A DNA stretch of 34,926 nt. It comes from Clostridia bacterium (GTDB lineage Bacteria > Bacillota > Clostridia > Oscillospirales > CAG-272). Both the position numbers and the translations under genes were made by a program. The stretch lies in assembly GCA_017621655.1 (NCBI GenBank), contig JAGASS010000032.1, forward strand, positions 1 through 34,926, read 5' to 3'. The notes under the pieces are model-generated. The model was not told the origin of the DNA and did no database searches. It saw nothing but the letters and a program-made list of their open reading frames with translations. The stretch's first letter is position 1. Every line of letters begins with the position of its first letter. Positions 13,998 through 22,697 of this stretch are shown here, piece after piece.

Positions 13998-14026
13998 TTT
14001 ACAAACCCGATAAAATGTATTATAAT
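13998..14026 (+). promoter_or_regulatory. promoter of cysE-cysS
   Basis: TTTACA (13998-14003), 17-base spacer, TATAAT (14021-14026), about 43 bases before the cysE start. No T-box motif is seen ahead of this cysteine operon. Confidence 0.8.
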
Positions 14027-14068
14027 AATATACTGAATAACTATTTGCACACATAAGGAGCCAACACT

Positions 14069-14737
14069 ATGGACAAAATAGTAAAATACGCCCTTACTCT
14101 TTATAAAAATATGCAGGCAGAGTTAAGCTCTATCCGCGCGCGAGATCCCGCGGCAGATTCAAATGCCGAAATAGCACTTCTCTACTCCGGCTACCACGCA
14201 GTCCTCGCATATAGAATCGCGCATATTCTTCATATCAGCGGCTATAAGGTCGCCGCGCGACTCGTCAGCCAGACGGCAAAATTCTTCACGGGAATCGAGA
14301 TACACCCCGGCGCAAAGATCGGTAAGGGACTCTTTATCGACCACGGCACAGGCGTCGTCATCGGCGAGACCGCCGAGATCGGCGATAACTGTACCCTGTA
14401 TCAGGGCGTTACTCTCGGCGGTACGGGTAAGGATATCGGCAAGCGACATCCTACACTCGGTAATAACGTAATGGTCGGTGCAGGCGCAAAGATACTCGGA
14501 CCGTTCAAGGTCGGTGACAACGCGAAGATAGCGGCGAACGCAGTAGTTCTCTCGGAGGTTCCGTCGGACTCTACCGCAGTCGGCATCCCGGCAAGAATAG
14601 TCAAGAGAAGAAACATCAAATGCGACCTCGACCAGGTCCATATCCCCGACCCCGTTTCGCAGGAGCTTTGCCGACTTAACCATCAGATAGAGCTTCTCGA
14701 AAAACGTATGAATCAACTGCAAAACAACGGCAAATGA
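14069..14737 (+). CDS. cysE: serine O-acetyltransferase
   Basis: 222 residues. Acetylates L-serine with acetyl-CoA to O-acetylserine, the first committed step of cysteine synthesis. An N-terminal helical part (to about residue 65) is followed by left-handed beta-helix hexapeptide repeats: IEIHPGAKIGKGLFIDHGTGVVIGETAEIGDNCTLYQGVTLGG, with the catalytic DHG (His about 91), GKRHPTLGNN and GAGAKILGP. The tail (RLNHQIELLEKRMNQL) is a short coiled coil. Placed 17 bases before cysS, it links cysteine supply to its charging. Confidence 0.95.
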   Translation: MDKIVKYALTLYKNMQAELSSIRARDPAADSNAEIALLYSGYHAVLAYRIAHILHISGYKVAARLVSQTAKFFTGIEIHPGAKIGKGLFIDHGTGVVIGETAEIGDNCTLYQGVTLGGTGKDIGKRHPTLGNNVMVGAGAKILGPFKVGDNAKIAANAVVLSEVPSDSTAVGIPARIVKRRNIKCDLDQVHIPDPVSQELCRLNHQIELLEKRMNQLQNNGK

Positions 14738-14754
14738 CCGAAAGGACATAAAAA

Positions 14755-16161
14755 ATGAAGCTTTACAACAGCATTACAAGAACGAAAGACGAATTTATCC
14801 CGAACGAAGCAGGTAAGGTAACAATGTATACCTGTGGACCTACCGTCTACCACTTCGCACATATAGGTAACCTCCGTACCTACATAATGGAGGACGCGCT
14901 CGTGCGCTCGCTCGAATACCTCGGCTACGACGTCAACCGCATTATGAACATAACCGACGTCGGACACCTCACGGGCGACTCCGACGACGGCGAGGACAAG
15001 ATGCTCAAGGGCGCAAAGCGCGAGAAGAAGACCGTTATGGAAATAGCGAAATTCTATACCGACGCGTTCTTCAAGGACTGCGAGCAGCTCAATATCAAAA
15101 TGCCGACACACGTTCAGCCGGCAACGGGCTGCATTCCCGAGTTCATCAATATGATCGAAAAGCTCCTTGAGGGCGGCTACGCATACGAGGCAGGCGGAAA
15201 CGTCTATTTTGACATCTCGAAGCTTGATAAGTATTACGTTTTCGGCGAGCATAACGCAGACGACCTCGAGGTCGGCGTGCGTGACGGCGTTGAAGGCGAC
15301 GCAAATAAGAGAAACCCCGCAGACTTCGCTCTTTGGTTCACGAAGAGTAAGTTCGACGATCAGGAGCTGAAGTGGGATTCCCCTTGGGGCGTCGGTTACC
15401 CCGGCTGGCATATCGAGTGCTCGGCGATCTCCCTAAAATACGGCGGTGAATACCTCGACATCCACTGCGGCGGTATCGACAACGCATTCCCTCACCACAC
15501 CAACGAAATAGCACAGTCCGAGGCGTTCCTCGGTCATAAGTGGTGTAACTTCTGGTTCCACGTTCTCCACCTCAACACCGCAAGCGGTAAAATGTCCAAG
15601 AGCAAGGGCGAGTTCCTCATTCTCGACCTGCTTAAGAGCAAGGGCTACGATCCCCTCGCGTACCGTTTCTTCTGCCTGCTTTCGCATTACAGAAAGCCGC
15701 TTGTATTCTCCTACGAGGCGCTCGATAACGCATCGACCGCGTATAAGAAGCTCCGCAACCGTTGCGCTTCCGTCAAGGACGAGGGCGAGATCGACGCAGA
15801 AGCAGTCGCAAAGGCAAAGGAAGCATTCTCCGACGCAGTCGGCAACGATATAAACACGTCTCTTGCCATCACGGCAGTTTACGACGTTCTCAAGCTCAAC
15901 GTCAGCGGCGCAACCAAGCGCGCAATAATTGCCGATTACGATAAGGTCCTCGCGCTCGATCTTCTCACGCCCTTCGCAGTTGAAGAGAAAAAGGAAGAAA
16001 CAGAGGCAGGCGACCCCGAGATACTTGCACAGATCGCACTCCGTGCCGAAGCAAAGAAGGCAAAGAACTTCGCCGAAGCAGACCGTATCCGTAACGAGCT
16101 TGCCGCAAAGGGTATAACCCTTATCGACACCCCGAACGGAACGACCTATAAGATAGGGTAA
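14755..16161 (+). CDS. cysS: cysteinyl-tRNA synthetase
   Basis: 468 residues. Class I synthetase: zinc ligand Cys27 in [15 protein letters not shown], with the HIGH box as HIGN at 36-39; [10 protein letters not shown] near residue 220 and [11 protein letters not shown] carry the other zinc ligands; KMSKS near residue 279. The C-terminal helical anticodon-binding part ends [27 protein letters not shown] in this family's typical form ([10 protein letters not shown] here). Length is normal. Cotranscribed with cysE. Confidence 0.97.
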   Translation: MKLYNSITRTKDEFIPNEAGKVTMYTCGPTVYHFAHIGNLRTYIMEDALVRSLEYLGYDVNRIMNITDVGHLTGDSDDGEDKMLKGAKREKKTVMEIAKFYTDAFFKDCEQLNIKMPTHVQPATGCIPEFINMIEKLLEGGYAYEAGGNVYFDISKLDKYYVFGEHNADDLEVGVRDGVEGDANKRNPADFALWFTKSKFDDQELKWDSPWGVGYPGWHIECSAISLKYGGEYLDIHCGGIDNAFPHHTNEIAQSEAFLGHKWCNFWFHVLHLNTASGKMSKSKGEFLILDLLKSKGYDPLAYRFFCLLSHYRKPLVFSYEALDNASTAYKKLRNRCASVKDEGEIDAEAVAKAKEAFSDAVGNDINTSLAITAVYDVLKLNVSGATKRAIIADYDKVLALDLLTPFAVEEKKEETEAGDPEILAQIALRAEAKKAKNFAEADRIRNELAAKGITLIDTPNGTTYKIG

Positions 16162-16166
16162 AAGAA

Positions 16167-16187
16167 GGCTCCCCCTTTGGGGGAGCC
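16167..16187. repeat. palindrome between cysS and the lipoprotein gene
   Basis: GGCTCCCCC, TTT, GGGGGAGCC: a 9-bp perfect stem. No T-run follows at once (a TTTTTT comes 15 bases later, ahead of the next RBS), so it resembles a small intergenic repeat more than a strong terminator. Confidence 0.7.
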
Positions 16188-16218
16188 AATTGCACCCCGC
16201 TTTTTTCAAGGAGAACCA

Positions 16219-17685
16219 ATGAAAGCAATAAAATTACTTTCGCTTCTTCTTGTCATGTCACTGCTGACCTCCTGCGGACTTATCGTCGTAAACGACGGGA
16301 AAGGGGGAACGGTATCGGACACGACGGCTGAAGAAGTATATAAGCCGAACGACTACGATACCAAGCCGATCCCGAATTACGAAGACGAGGCGAAGGAGCT
16401 TCTGAACGACCTTCCAAATGTCGACTTTGGCGGTCACACCGTAGTTATCGCGTCGGACGAATCAAATTCCGCCATTTGGGACGACGTTGAAGGGCCGTAC
16501 GTTTCTGCGGTACTAAAGCGAAATTCGCTGATCGCGGATAAATACAACACCGTCGTATCAAGCAGTAAAACAACGACCAATGCCCTGCGCGAGAGGATAA
16601 AGACCGCGCATTTGACCGGATCCTTCTACGCAGATTTCGCGTCTGTAAAGGGCAGTGACCTCGGATCTTACTACTCAAGCGGCTATATTCAGAATTACAA
16701 GGCGCTGACCTATTACGATTTTTCGGCACCGTATTTCAACGAAGCCGCGATCGATCAGCTTACGCTGAACGGCGTCATATACGGCGTCGTCGGCTCGATG
16801 ACCGAAGCTCCCGAAAGCTACGGATGCCTCTTTTTCAATAAGACACTCGGAAAAGAGATCGGCGTAAATATCCACTACACCTCGGTTTATGAGCATAACT
16901 TCACCTGGGACAAGCTCTTTGCGCAGATCTCCTCCGCCGATACCGACAGCGCAATATTGACCGCAAGCTACGATAACCAGACGTTATCGCGCACCGTTCT
17001 CCTGACCGCGGGACAGACGTTCCTTTCACGTAATTCGAAGGGCGACCTTGTGTCAAACTTCAATACCGATATTTCAAAAACCGTTATAGCTAACCTCAAA
17101 AAGCTCCTTCCATACCGCACAAGTAAAATGACGGTAACCGAAACCGTCACAGGTGATGACGGAAGCGAAAAGACGGTAAAAACTACGCTTACCGACCTTG
17201 ATATATTTATAAAAGGAAAGTCGCTCTATTCGATCGGAACGGTATCCGATATGGAAAAGATCGCAAACTGCGGCTTTGAATGGGAGATACTTCCGATACC
17301 GCTTATGAGCGAGGGCGGACCGTATAACGCGGCGGCAACGGGAAGCGCGCCGATACTCGTTATGCTTAAATCAAGTAAGAGCATAGAGCAAAACGGCTAT
17401 ATCCTGCAGGCACTCGGCGCGGCGTCCTATAAGCATATTCAGATTTCGTATATCAAATACGCAATGCAGAATTACGCGTCAAGCTACTACACCTTCGATA
17501 TGCTTGAATTGCTGATCGAAAATCCGCTATACGACCACGCGACGATGTTCGGAAACAATTATTCACAGCTCCGTAACGGCACCTACGTTACCTTCCATAA
17601 CGCAGTTGCGAATAAGAATTCGCTTTCCTATTATATCAATAAGTCAAAAAACGATCTGCAAAAATATCTTAACGCCAGGAATTAA
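16219..17685 (+). CDS. lipoprotein resembling extracellular solute-binding proteins
   Basis: 488 residues from an ATG with AAGGAG 8 bases upstream. Signal peptide MKAIKLLSLLLVMSLLTSC with lipobox LTSC and lipidated Cys19, so it is anchored on the outer face of the membrane. The mature part starts with an acidic, low-complexity linker, then VDFGGHTVVIASD, VSAVLKRNSLIADKYN, YNGVIYGVVGSM-like (LNGVIYGVVGSMTEAPESYG) and CLFFNKTLGKEIG, the pattern of family 1 solute-binding proteins of Clostridia. No permease or ATPase gene is near, so it is an orphan. Its ligand cannot be told from sequence. Confidence 0.75.
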   Translation: MKAIKLLSLLLVMSLLTSCGLIVVNDGKGGTVSDTTAEEVYKPNDYDTKPIPNYEDEAKELLNDLPNVDFGGHTVVIASDESNSAIWDDVEGPYVSAVLKRNSLIADKYNTVVSSSKTTTNALRERIKTAHLTGSFYADFASVKGSDLGSYYSSGYIQNYKALTYYDFSAPYFNEAAIDQLTLNGVIYGVVGSMTEAPESYGCLFFNKTLGKEIGVNIHYTSVYEHNFTWDKLFAQISSADTDSAILTASYDNQTLSRTVLLTAGQTFLSRNSKGDLVSNFNTDISKTVIANLKKLLPYRTSKMTVTETVTGDDGSEKTVKTTLTDLDIFIKGKSLYSIGTVSDMEKIANCGFEWEILPIPLMSEGGPYNAAATGSAPILVMLKSSKSIEQNGYILQALGAASYKHIQISYIKYAMQNYASSYYTFDMLELLIENPLYDHATMFGNNYSQLRNGTYVTFHNAVANKNSLSYYINKSKNDLQKYLNARN

Positions 17686-17716
17686 TTGTTAAATTTGTGT
17701 AAACAATGAAATAACT

Positions 17717-17745
17717 GTTTACAAATGCGAATTTAAGTGTTATAA
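17717..17745 (+). promoter_or_regulatory. promoter of rpsO-pnp
   Basis: TTTACA (17717-17722), 17 bases, TATAAT (17740-17745). A 110-base leader to the rpsO start follows, with a small hairpin CCTCG/CGGGG near 17767-17780. An ATTGTTA/TAACAAT inverted repeat lies just upstream (17685-17706). The leader length would allow S15 autoregulation, but I cannot show a binding site. Confidence 0.8.
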
Positions 17746-17865
17746 TGTCAAAGTATTGTCGGTACCTCGGCTTTCGGGGAAAGGATTTGAATAAACAAGT
17801 CGATTTTCACCCGCCGATTGCTGGGATAACCGCAAAAAAATATTATTTTATATGAGGTGAAAAAA

Positions 17866-18132
17866 ATGATCACTCCCGAACTCAAAAAGGAAATTATCGA
17901 AAAGTACGCTACTCACGAAGGTGACACCGGTTCGCCCGAGGTACAGATCGCGATTCTTACCTACAGAATCAACACTCTTACCGAGCACCTTAAGACCAAC
18001 AAGAAGGACCACCACAGCCGTCGCGGCCTTCTCAAGATGGTCGGTCACAGAAGAAACCTTCTCGGCTACCTTATGGAAAACGATATCGCTCGTTACCGTG
18101 CGATCGTTGAGAAGCTCGGCCTGAGAAAGTAA
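17866..18132 (+). CDS. rpsO: 30S ribosomal protein S15
   Basis: 88 residues, [63 protein letters not shown] and [12 protein letters not shown]: full-length S15, which binds 16S rRNA in the central domain. The ATG at 17866 is chosen because GAGGTG lies 6 bases before it; the in-frame GTG upstream is the RBS itself. Followed by pnp in the classic order. Confidence 0.97.
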   Translation: MITPELKKEIIEKYATHEGDTGSPEVQIAILTYRINTLTEHLKTNKKDHHSRRGLLKMVGHRRNLLGYLMENDIARYRAIVEKLGLRK

Positions 18133-18183
18133 GCCCGACGGGGTTTAGTATTCGACTGCACCCCACAAATATAAGGGACAAGT

Positions 18184-18218
18184 GGGGAACCGAAGTTCTT
18201 TCGGTTCCCCTAAATTTA
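18184..18218 (+). terminator. terminator or processing hairpin between rpsO and pnp
   Basis: GGGGAACCGAA (18184-18194) pairs with TTCGGTTCCCC (18200-18210), followed by TAAATTTAT. The tail is a weak terminator, which would allow partial read-through into pnp; alternatively it is an RNase III-type processing site. Confidence 0.65.
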
Positions 18219-18249
18219 TGTAATAAGCTCAGATTGAGTTTATATAGAC

Positions 18250-18273
18250 CGGCGCCGAGAGACGAGTGCCGGC
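18250..18273 (+). promoter_or_regulatory. hairpin in the pnp leader
   Basis: CCGGC...GCCGG stem about 30 bases before the pnp start, just ahead of its GGAGG. In many bacteria PNPase controls its own mRNA through a leader stem; here that is only an analogy. Confidence 0.4.
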
Positions 18274-18302
18274 AAGATGTATAAGTTGGAGGAAAAAGAA
18301 AA

Positions 18303-20465
18303 ATGTTCGAAAAATTCAAGGTTTATGAGTATGAGCTCGCCGGAAGACCTCTCGTGATCGAGACCGGCAAGATGGCAGGACTTGCAAACGGCTCCTGCCT
18401 CGTTAGATACGGCGACACCGCCGTTCTCTGTAACGCAACCGCATCGGCTAAGCCCCGTGACGGTATAGACTTTTTGCCCCTTTCCGTCGATTTCGAGGAA
18501 AGACAGTACTCTGTCGGTAGAATCCCCGGCGGTTACTTCCGCCGTGAGGGCAAGCCCTCCGAGAAGGCAATTCTCACTTCCCGCGTTATCGACCGTCCCG
18601 TTCGTCCTCTCTTCCCGAAGGACCTTCGCAACGACGTAGCTCTTACCCTTACCGTTATGTCAGTTGATAACGACTGCTCCCCCGAGATCACCGCTATGAT
18701 CGGTGCTTCTATCGCCCTTTCGATCTCCGATATTCCGTGGAACGGACCTATCGCAGGCGTATTCGTAGGTATGGTAGACGGCGAGTTCGTTATTAACCCT
18801 ACTCTCGCTCAGAGAGAAAAGAGCGTCCTTGAGCTTACCGTAGCAGGATCTGCTAACAAGGTCGTTATGATCGAGGCAGGCGCAAAGGAAGTATCGGACG
18901 ACGATATGTTCAATGCAATTATGCTCGCTCACGAGGAGATCAAGAAGATCGTAAGCTTCATCAACGGAATTGTAGCCGAGATCGGCAAGCCCAAGTTTGA
19001 CTACCCCTCTTGCGAGTTCGACCACGAGATGTTCGACAAGGTATTCGCATTCTGCGAGAAGGACGTTATGTTCGCTCTCGATACCGACGATAAGAACGTC
19101 CGCGACGCTCGTATGAACCCCATCCGTGACGCGATCATCGAGAAGTTCCTCGAGGAATATCCTGACATCGAAGCACGCTACGAGGAGCTTATCTACAAGA
19201 TCCAGAAGAAGATCGTTCGCCGTTGGCTCATCAACGACAAGAAGCGTGTTGACGGCAGAAGAATGGACGAGATCCGTCCTCTCGACGCACAGATCGACCT
19301 TCTCCCCCGTACTCACGGCTCGGGTATGTTCACCCGTGGACAGACTCAGGTCCTCACTATAGCTACTCTCGGTACTCTCGGCGACGCTCAGATGCTCGAC
19401 GGCATCGACGAGGAAGAGTCGAAGAGATATATGCACCACTACAATATGCCCGGTTACTCTACCGGTGAAGCAAAGGCAGTCCGTTCTCCCGGACGCCGTG
19501 AGATCGGTCACGGTGCGCTCGCAGAGCGTTCGCTCGTTCCCGTTCTTCCCTCCGTTGAAGAGTTCCCCTACGCTATCCGCTGCGTATCCGAGGTCCTTTC
19601 CTCTAACGGCTCTACCTCTCAGGCATCCGTTTGCGGTTCTACCCTCGCACTCATGGCAGCAGGCGTTCCGATAAAGGCACCTGTAGCAGGTATCTCCTGC
19701 GGTCTTATCACCGAAGAAGACGGCAGCTGGACGACTATGATCGATATCCAGGGTCTTGAAGACTTCTACGGCGATATGGACTTCAAGGTAGCAGGTACTC
19801 ATAAGGGTATCACCTCCATTCAAATGGACCTTAAGATCGACGGTCTTACTCCCGAGATCATAAGAGAAGCTCTTGAAACTACTCACAAGGGCCGTGACTA
19901 TATCATCGACGAGGTACTTCTCAAGGCGATCGCTGAGCCACGTCCCGAGGTTTGCAAGTGGGCGCCCAAGATGATCTCCATGAAGATCAACCCCGAGAAG
20001 ATCGGCGACGTTATCGGACCTAAGGGTAAGGTAATTCAGAAGATCCAGGCAGAGACCGGCACCGAGATCACCATCGAGGAAGACGGCTCGATCTTCATCG
20101 CAGCAGTTAACCGCGACGGCGGTCTCGCTGCAGAAGCTGCTATCAAGAACATCGTATTCGAGCCCGAGGTAGGCGCAATTTACGAGGGCACCGTTACCCG
20201 CGTAATTCCGATCGGCGCGTTCGTTGAGTTCGCTCCCGGTAAGGAAGGCCTCGTTCACATCTCGAAGCTCGCTCATACCAGAGTCGAGAAGGTCGAGGAC
20301 GTTTGCAACGTCGGCGACAAGCTCGCAGTTAAGTTCCTCGGAATCGACGAAAAGGGCAGAATGAACCTTTCGCATAAGGATACTCTTCCCCGCCCCGAGG
20401 GAATGGAGGAGGAAGCTCCCGTTGAGCGTCCCCGCCGCCCCTTCCGTCCCCGCAGAGAAAGATAA
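18303..20465 (+). CDS. pnp: polyribonucleotide nucleotidyltransferase (PNPase)
   Basis: 720 residues. Phosphorolytic 3'-5' exoribonuclease of mRNA decay. Two RNase PH domains: the first from residue 1 (LVIETGKMAGLANGSCLVRYGDTAVLC), the second from about 310 (RRMDEIRPLDAQIDLLPRTHGSGMFTRGQTQVL), with an all-helical part between. KH domain near 559 (MKINPEKIGDVIGPKGKVIQKI) and S1 domain near 622 (GTVTRVIPIGAFVEFAPGKEGLVHIS). Catalytic DFYGDMDFKVAGT is intact. The basic tail (RPRRPFRPRRER) is typical. GGAGG precedes the ATG. Confidence 0.98.
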   Translation: MFEKFKVYEYELAGRPLVIETGKMAGLANGSCLVRYGDTAVLCNATASAKPRDGIDFLPLSVDFEERQYSVGRIPGGYFRREGKPSEKAILTSRVIDRPVRPLFPKDLRNDVALTLTVMSVDNDCSPEITAMIGASIALSISDIPWNGPIAGVFVGMVDGEFVINPTLAQREKSVLELTVAGSANKVVMIEAGAKEVSDDDMFNAIMLAHEEIKKIVSFINGIVAEIGKPKFDYPSCEFDHEMFDKVFAFCEKDVMFALDTDDKNVRDARMNPIRDAIIEKFLEEYPDIEARYEELIYKIQKKIVRRWLINDKKRVDGRRMDEIRPLDAQIDLLPRTHGSGMFTRGQTQVLTIATLGTLGDAQMLDGIDEEESKRYMHHYNMPGYSTGEAKAVRSPGRREIGHGALAERSLVPVLPSVEEFPYAIRCVSEVLSSNGSTSQASVCGSTLALMAAGVPIKAPVAGISCGLITEEDGSWTTMIDIQGLEDFYGDMDFKVAGTHKGITSIQMDLKIDGLTPEIIREALETTHKGRDYIIDEVLLKAIAEPRPEVCKWAPKMISMKINPEKIGDVIGPKGKVIQKIQAETGTEITIEEDGSIFIAAVNRDGGLAAEAAIKNIVFEPEVGAIYEGTVTRVIPIGAFVEFAPGKEGLVHISKLAHTRVEKVEDVCNVGDKLAVKFLGIDEKGRMNLSHKDTLPRPEGMEEEAPVERPRRPFRPRRER

Positions 20466-20474
20466 TTAAAAAAT

Positions 20475-20508
20475 AAAAGAGATACGGTGAAAGCCGTATC
20501 TCTTTTTG
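20475..20508. terminator. bidirectional terminator between pnp and the AraC gene
   Basis: AAAAGAGATACGG, TGAAAG loop, CCGTATCTCTTTT then TG: a 13-bp stem with T-runs on both strands, lying between convergent stops at 20465 and 20509. Confidence 0.93.
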
Positions 20509-21387
20509 TTATTCAAACTCTCTCGCGCGGATAATTTTCTTATATTCGCCCGGCGAATAATGCTTGTACTTCTTAAACACTCGGTTGAAATAGGAAAGCG
20601 AGGAAAAGCCCATATCGTTTGCGATCTTAAGCAAGCTCGTCTCGGTCTTAAGGAGCTTTTCTGCCTTGCTGACGCGAACGAAATTTATATAATCTATCGG
20701 ACTTGTCCCGACGATGCTTTTGAACAGACGGCAGAAATACTGCTCGTTGAAATTGAACATACCGCTGAGCTGAGCAGTAGACAAGCTCTCGCCGCAGTTT
20801 TCGTTTATGTATTCAAGCACGGGGCGGATCTTATTGATCTCCTCGCGCTTTTTCTGTATCTGATCGGAAATGACACCCTGACGGCGAAGCGAGGCGATAA
20901 GCATAAGCATATGATTGTATACGTAGTCGCTCCAGAACGGCTTTTTCAGCGCATATTCTTCAAGAATCGTATCAAAGCTGTGCCGTATCTCCTCAAATTC
21001 AGGCGTCCCCTTTTTGAAAACGCAGGCAGGCGTATCGGAGATACTCGTAAAACGCGATATGTACCTCGTTATCGAGTCGCCATCGGAAGGCAGACGGAAC
21101 TGAATGAGCGTAGTCAGAGTATTGCTCATATCCTCAAAGGTGCTGTGAGGGACGTACTTATTGATAAAAATTATGTCGCCCTCGCTGAGAGTAAGCTCGC
21201 CGTCGAGCGTCACGCAGCTGAAAGCACCGCGATCCACGCGCAAAAACTCATATTCGTTATGCAGATGCATAACGCTCAGCAAGCGTCTTCTGTATTCGAC
21301 CTTGTCACCGTTGCCAAGCGGTATAGCGTCGGAACGGGAAACGTGGATCGAAATGTTATTGTCAAGGTTTACTATCTCTTCGCGCAT
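20509..21387 (-). CDS. AraC-family transcriptional regulator
   Basis: 292 residues. N-terminal cupin-like sensor (LHNEYEFLRVDRGAFSCVTLDGELTLSEGDIIFINKYVPHS) and C-terminal double helix-turn-helix (ESLSTAQLSGMFNFNEQYFCRLFKSIVG, then LLKIANDMGFSSLSYFNRVFKKYKHYSPGEY). Such proteins sense sugars or metabolites and activate adjacent catabolic genes. ATG at 21387 has GGAG 9 bases upstream, preferred to the in-frame TTG 15 bases earlier. Divergent from the dehydrogenase-isomerase pair at 21524, its likely target. Confidence 0.93.
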   Translation of the reverse strand: MREEIVNLDNNISIHVSRSDAIPLGNGDKVEYRRRLLSVMHLHNEYEFLRVDRGAFSCVTLDGELTLSEGDIIFINKYVPHSTFEDMSNTLTTLIQFRLPSDGDSITRYISRFTSISDTPACVFKKGTPEFEEIRHSFDTILEEYALKKPFWSDYVYNHMLMLIASLRRQGVISDQIQKKREEINKIRPVLEYINENCGESLSTAQLSGMFNFNEQYFCRLFKSIVGTSPIDYINFVRVSKAEKLLKTETSLLKIANDMGFSSLSYFNRVFKKYKHYSPGEYKKIIRAREFE

Positions 21388-21463
21388 CGTAAATTTCTCC
21401 AAAAGTGAAAATCGTACAAATTTAAGATAAAATCCGTGTAGTCAAAAAATCAAATATTCGGTA

Positions 21464-21475
21464 CTATTATAATAG
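21464..21475. promoter_or_regulatory. promoter and palindrome in the AraC/dehydrogenase intergenic region
   Basis: CTATTATAATAG is a perfect 12-bp palindrome containing the TATAAT of the plus-strand promoter. The matching -35 position reads AAAAAT, a poor box, as expected for an activator-dependent promoter. The AraC protein is the obvious candidate, though AraC sites are usually direct repeats and could lie further upstream. Confidence 0.5.
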
Positions 21476-21523
21476 CATATTAAAATAAAAAAATCAATAT
21501 GCCGTTTCGAAAGGAGACAAAAT

Positions 21524-22687
21524 ATGGCACACAAAGGATTAGATGCTTTTAAGTTCAACCAGGAGGAGTCCGTGATCGACACTTCCAAAAAGGTTAAAAT
21601 CGGTATAATCGGTACCGGCTGGATCGCAGAGTCGCACCTTGATTCTCTGCTTCAGATGCCCGACGTTGAGATCGTCGCAGGCGCTGACCTTGTTCCCGGT
21701 AAGGCAGAAAAGTTTTTTAAGAATTACGGCATTGAGGGCGCAAAGACCTACCCCAGCCACAAGGAGCTTATAGACGCAGGCGAATGCGACGCAGTTTGTA
21801 TCTGCACCTATAACGCAACTCACGCAGAATGCGCTATCTACGCTCTTGAGCACGGCGTACACGTTCTTCTCGAGAAGCCGATGTGCGTAACTCTTGAAGA
21901 GGCAGTTGCTATCCGCAAGGCAGAAAAGGCAAGCGGAAAGATCCTTACTATCGGCTTCCAGCCCCGTTTCGACGACAACATGAAGATGGTCAAGAACATC
22001 GTTCAGTCGGGCGCGCTCGGTAAGGTATACTACATTCAGACCGGTGGCGGACGCCGCCGCGGAATTCCGACTCCGTTCGGAACGACCTTTATTCAGGGCG
22101 ATACCGGCGTTATCGGCGCTATGGGCGACATCGGATGCTATTCTCTCGATATGGTGCTTAACGCTATCGGCTATCCGAAGCCCCTTACCGTTTCGGGCTA
22201 CGTTTCCGACTATTTCGGAAAGGATCCCGAATACTTCACGACCGAAGGCAAGCCCGCTGAATATGCCGACATCTTCGAGGTTGAAGACTTCGCGGCAGGA
22301 TTCGTCCGTCTTGAGGGCGGAATCATTCTCGACTTCCGTATCGCGTGGGCAATGCACCTCGATACCTCTGGAGATACCATTATCATGGGTACAAAGGGAA
22401 GCTTGCGCATTCCTTCCACAGAATGCTGGAACGGCACCGTCGGCGGCGACCTCACCCTCTACTCGAGAGTTGCAGGCAAGGAAGTTGAGACCAAGTTCCC
22501 GATGATGCCTCCCCGTGAGCACAGCAATTTCTACTACAAGATGAGAACCTTCCTCGACGCTATCAAGAACGGCGGCAAAGCTCCCATTTCGTCCGAGGAG
22601 ATCATCATCAACCAGGCGATCATCGATTCGATCATTAAGTCGGCTAAGCTCGGCAAAGAGATCGAGGTAGAAATTCCCGAAATTTGA
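21524..22687 (+). CDS. Gfo/Idh/MocA-family NAD(P)-dependent oxidoreductase
   Basis: 387 residues. Rossmann fold at KVKIGIIGTGWIAESHLDSL (about 23-42), the EKPM motif (HVLLEKPMCVT) with its catalytic Lys, and the second-domain MGDIGCYSLDMVLNA typical of sugar and inositol dehydrogenases. Related enzymes oxidise a ring hydroxyl of a sugar or polyol. An N-terminal extension of about 20 residues precedes the Rossmann strand. GAAAGGAG precedes the ATG. It is followed after 10 bases by the isomerase, and the two likely act in sequence on one substrate, which cannot be named. Confidence 0.93.
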   Translation: MAHKGLDAFKFNQEESVIDTSKKVKIGIIGTGWIAESHLDSLLQMPDVEIVAGADLVPGKAEKFFKNYGIEGAKTYPSHKELIDAGECDAVCICTYNATHAECAIYALEHGVHVLLEKPMCVTLEEAVAIRKAEKASGKILTIGFQPRFDDNMKMVKNIVQSGALGKVYYIQTGGGRRRGIPTPFGTTFIQGDTGVIGAMGDIGCYSLDMVLNAIGYPKPLTVSGYVSDYFGKDPEYFTTEGKPAEYADIFEVEDFAAGFVRLEGGIILDFRIAWAMHLDTSGDTIIMGTKGSLRIPSTECWNGTVGGDLTLYSRVAGKEVETKFPMMPPREHSNFYYKMRTFLDAIKNGGKAPISSEEIIINQAIIDSIIKSAKLGKEIEVEIPEI

Positions 22688-22697
22688 GGAGAATATA

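Noticed and set aside
16167..16187. The palindrome after cysS as a standard terminator
   Set aside because: No T-run follows the stem directly; it is better called a small repeat or weak terminator.
14713..16209. Long minus-strand open frames opposite cysS
   Set aside because: They lie wholly antisense to a clear cysteinyl-tRNA synthetase with all its motifs, and the implied proteins are of unnatural composition.
18660..20375. A 571-codon open frame on the minus strand across pnp
   Set aside because: It is the antisense shadow of pnp in a GC-rich, codon-biased gene. Its product has no recognisable domain, and there is no RBS or promoter.
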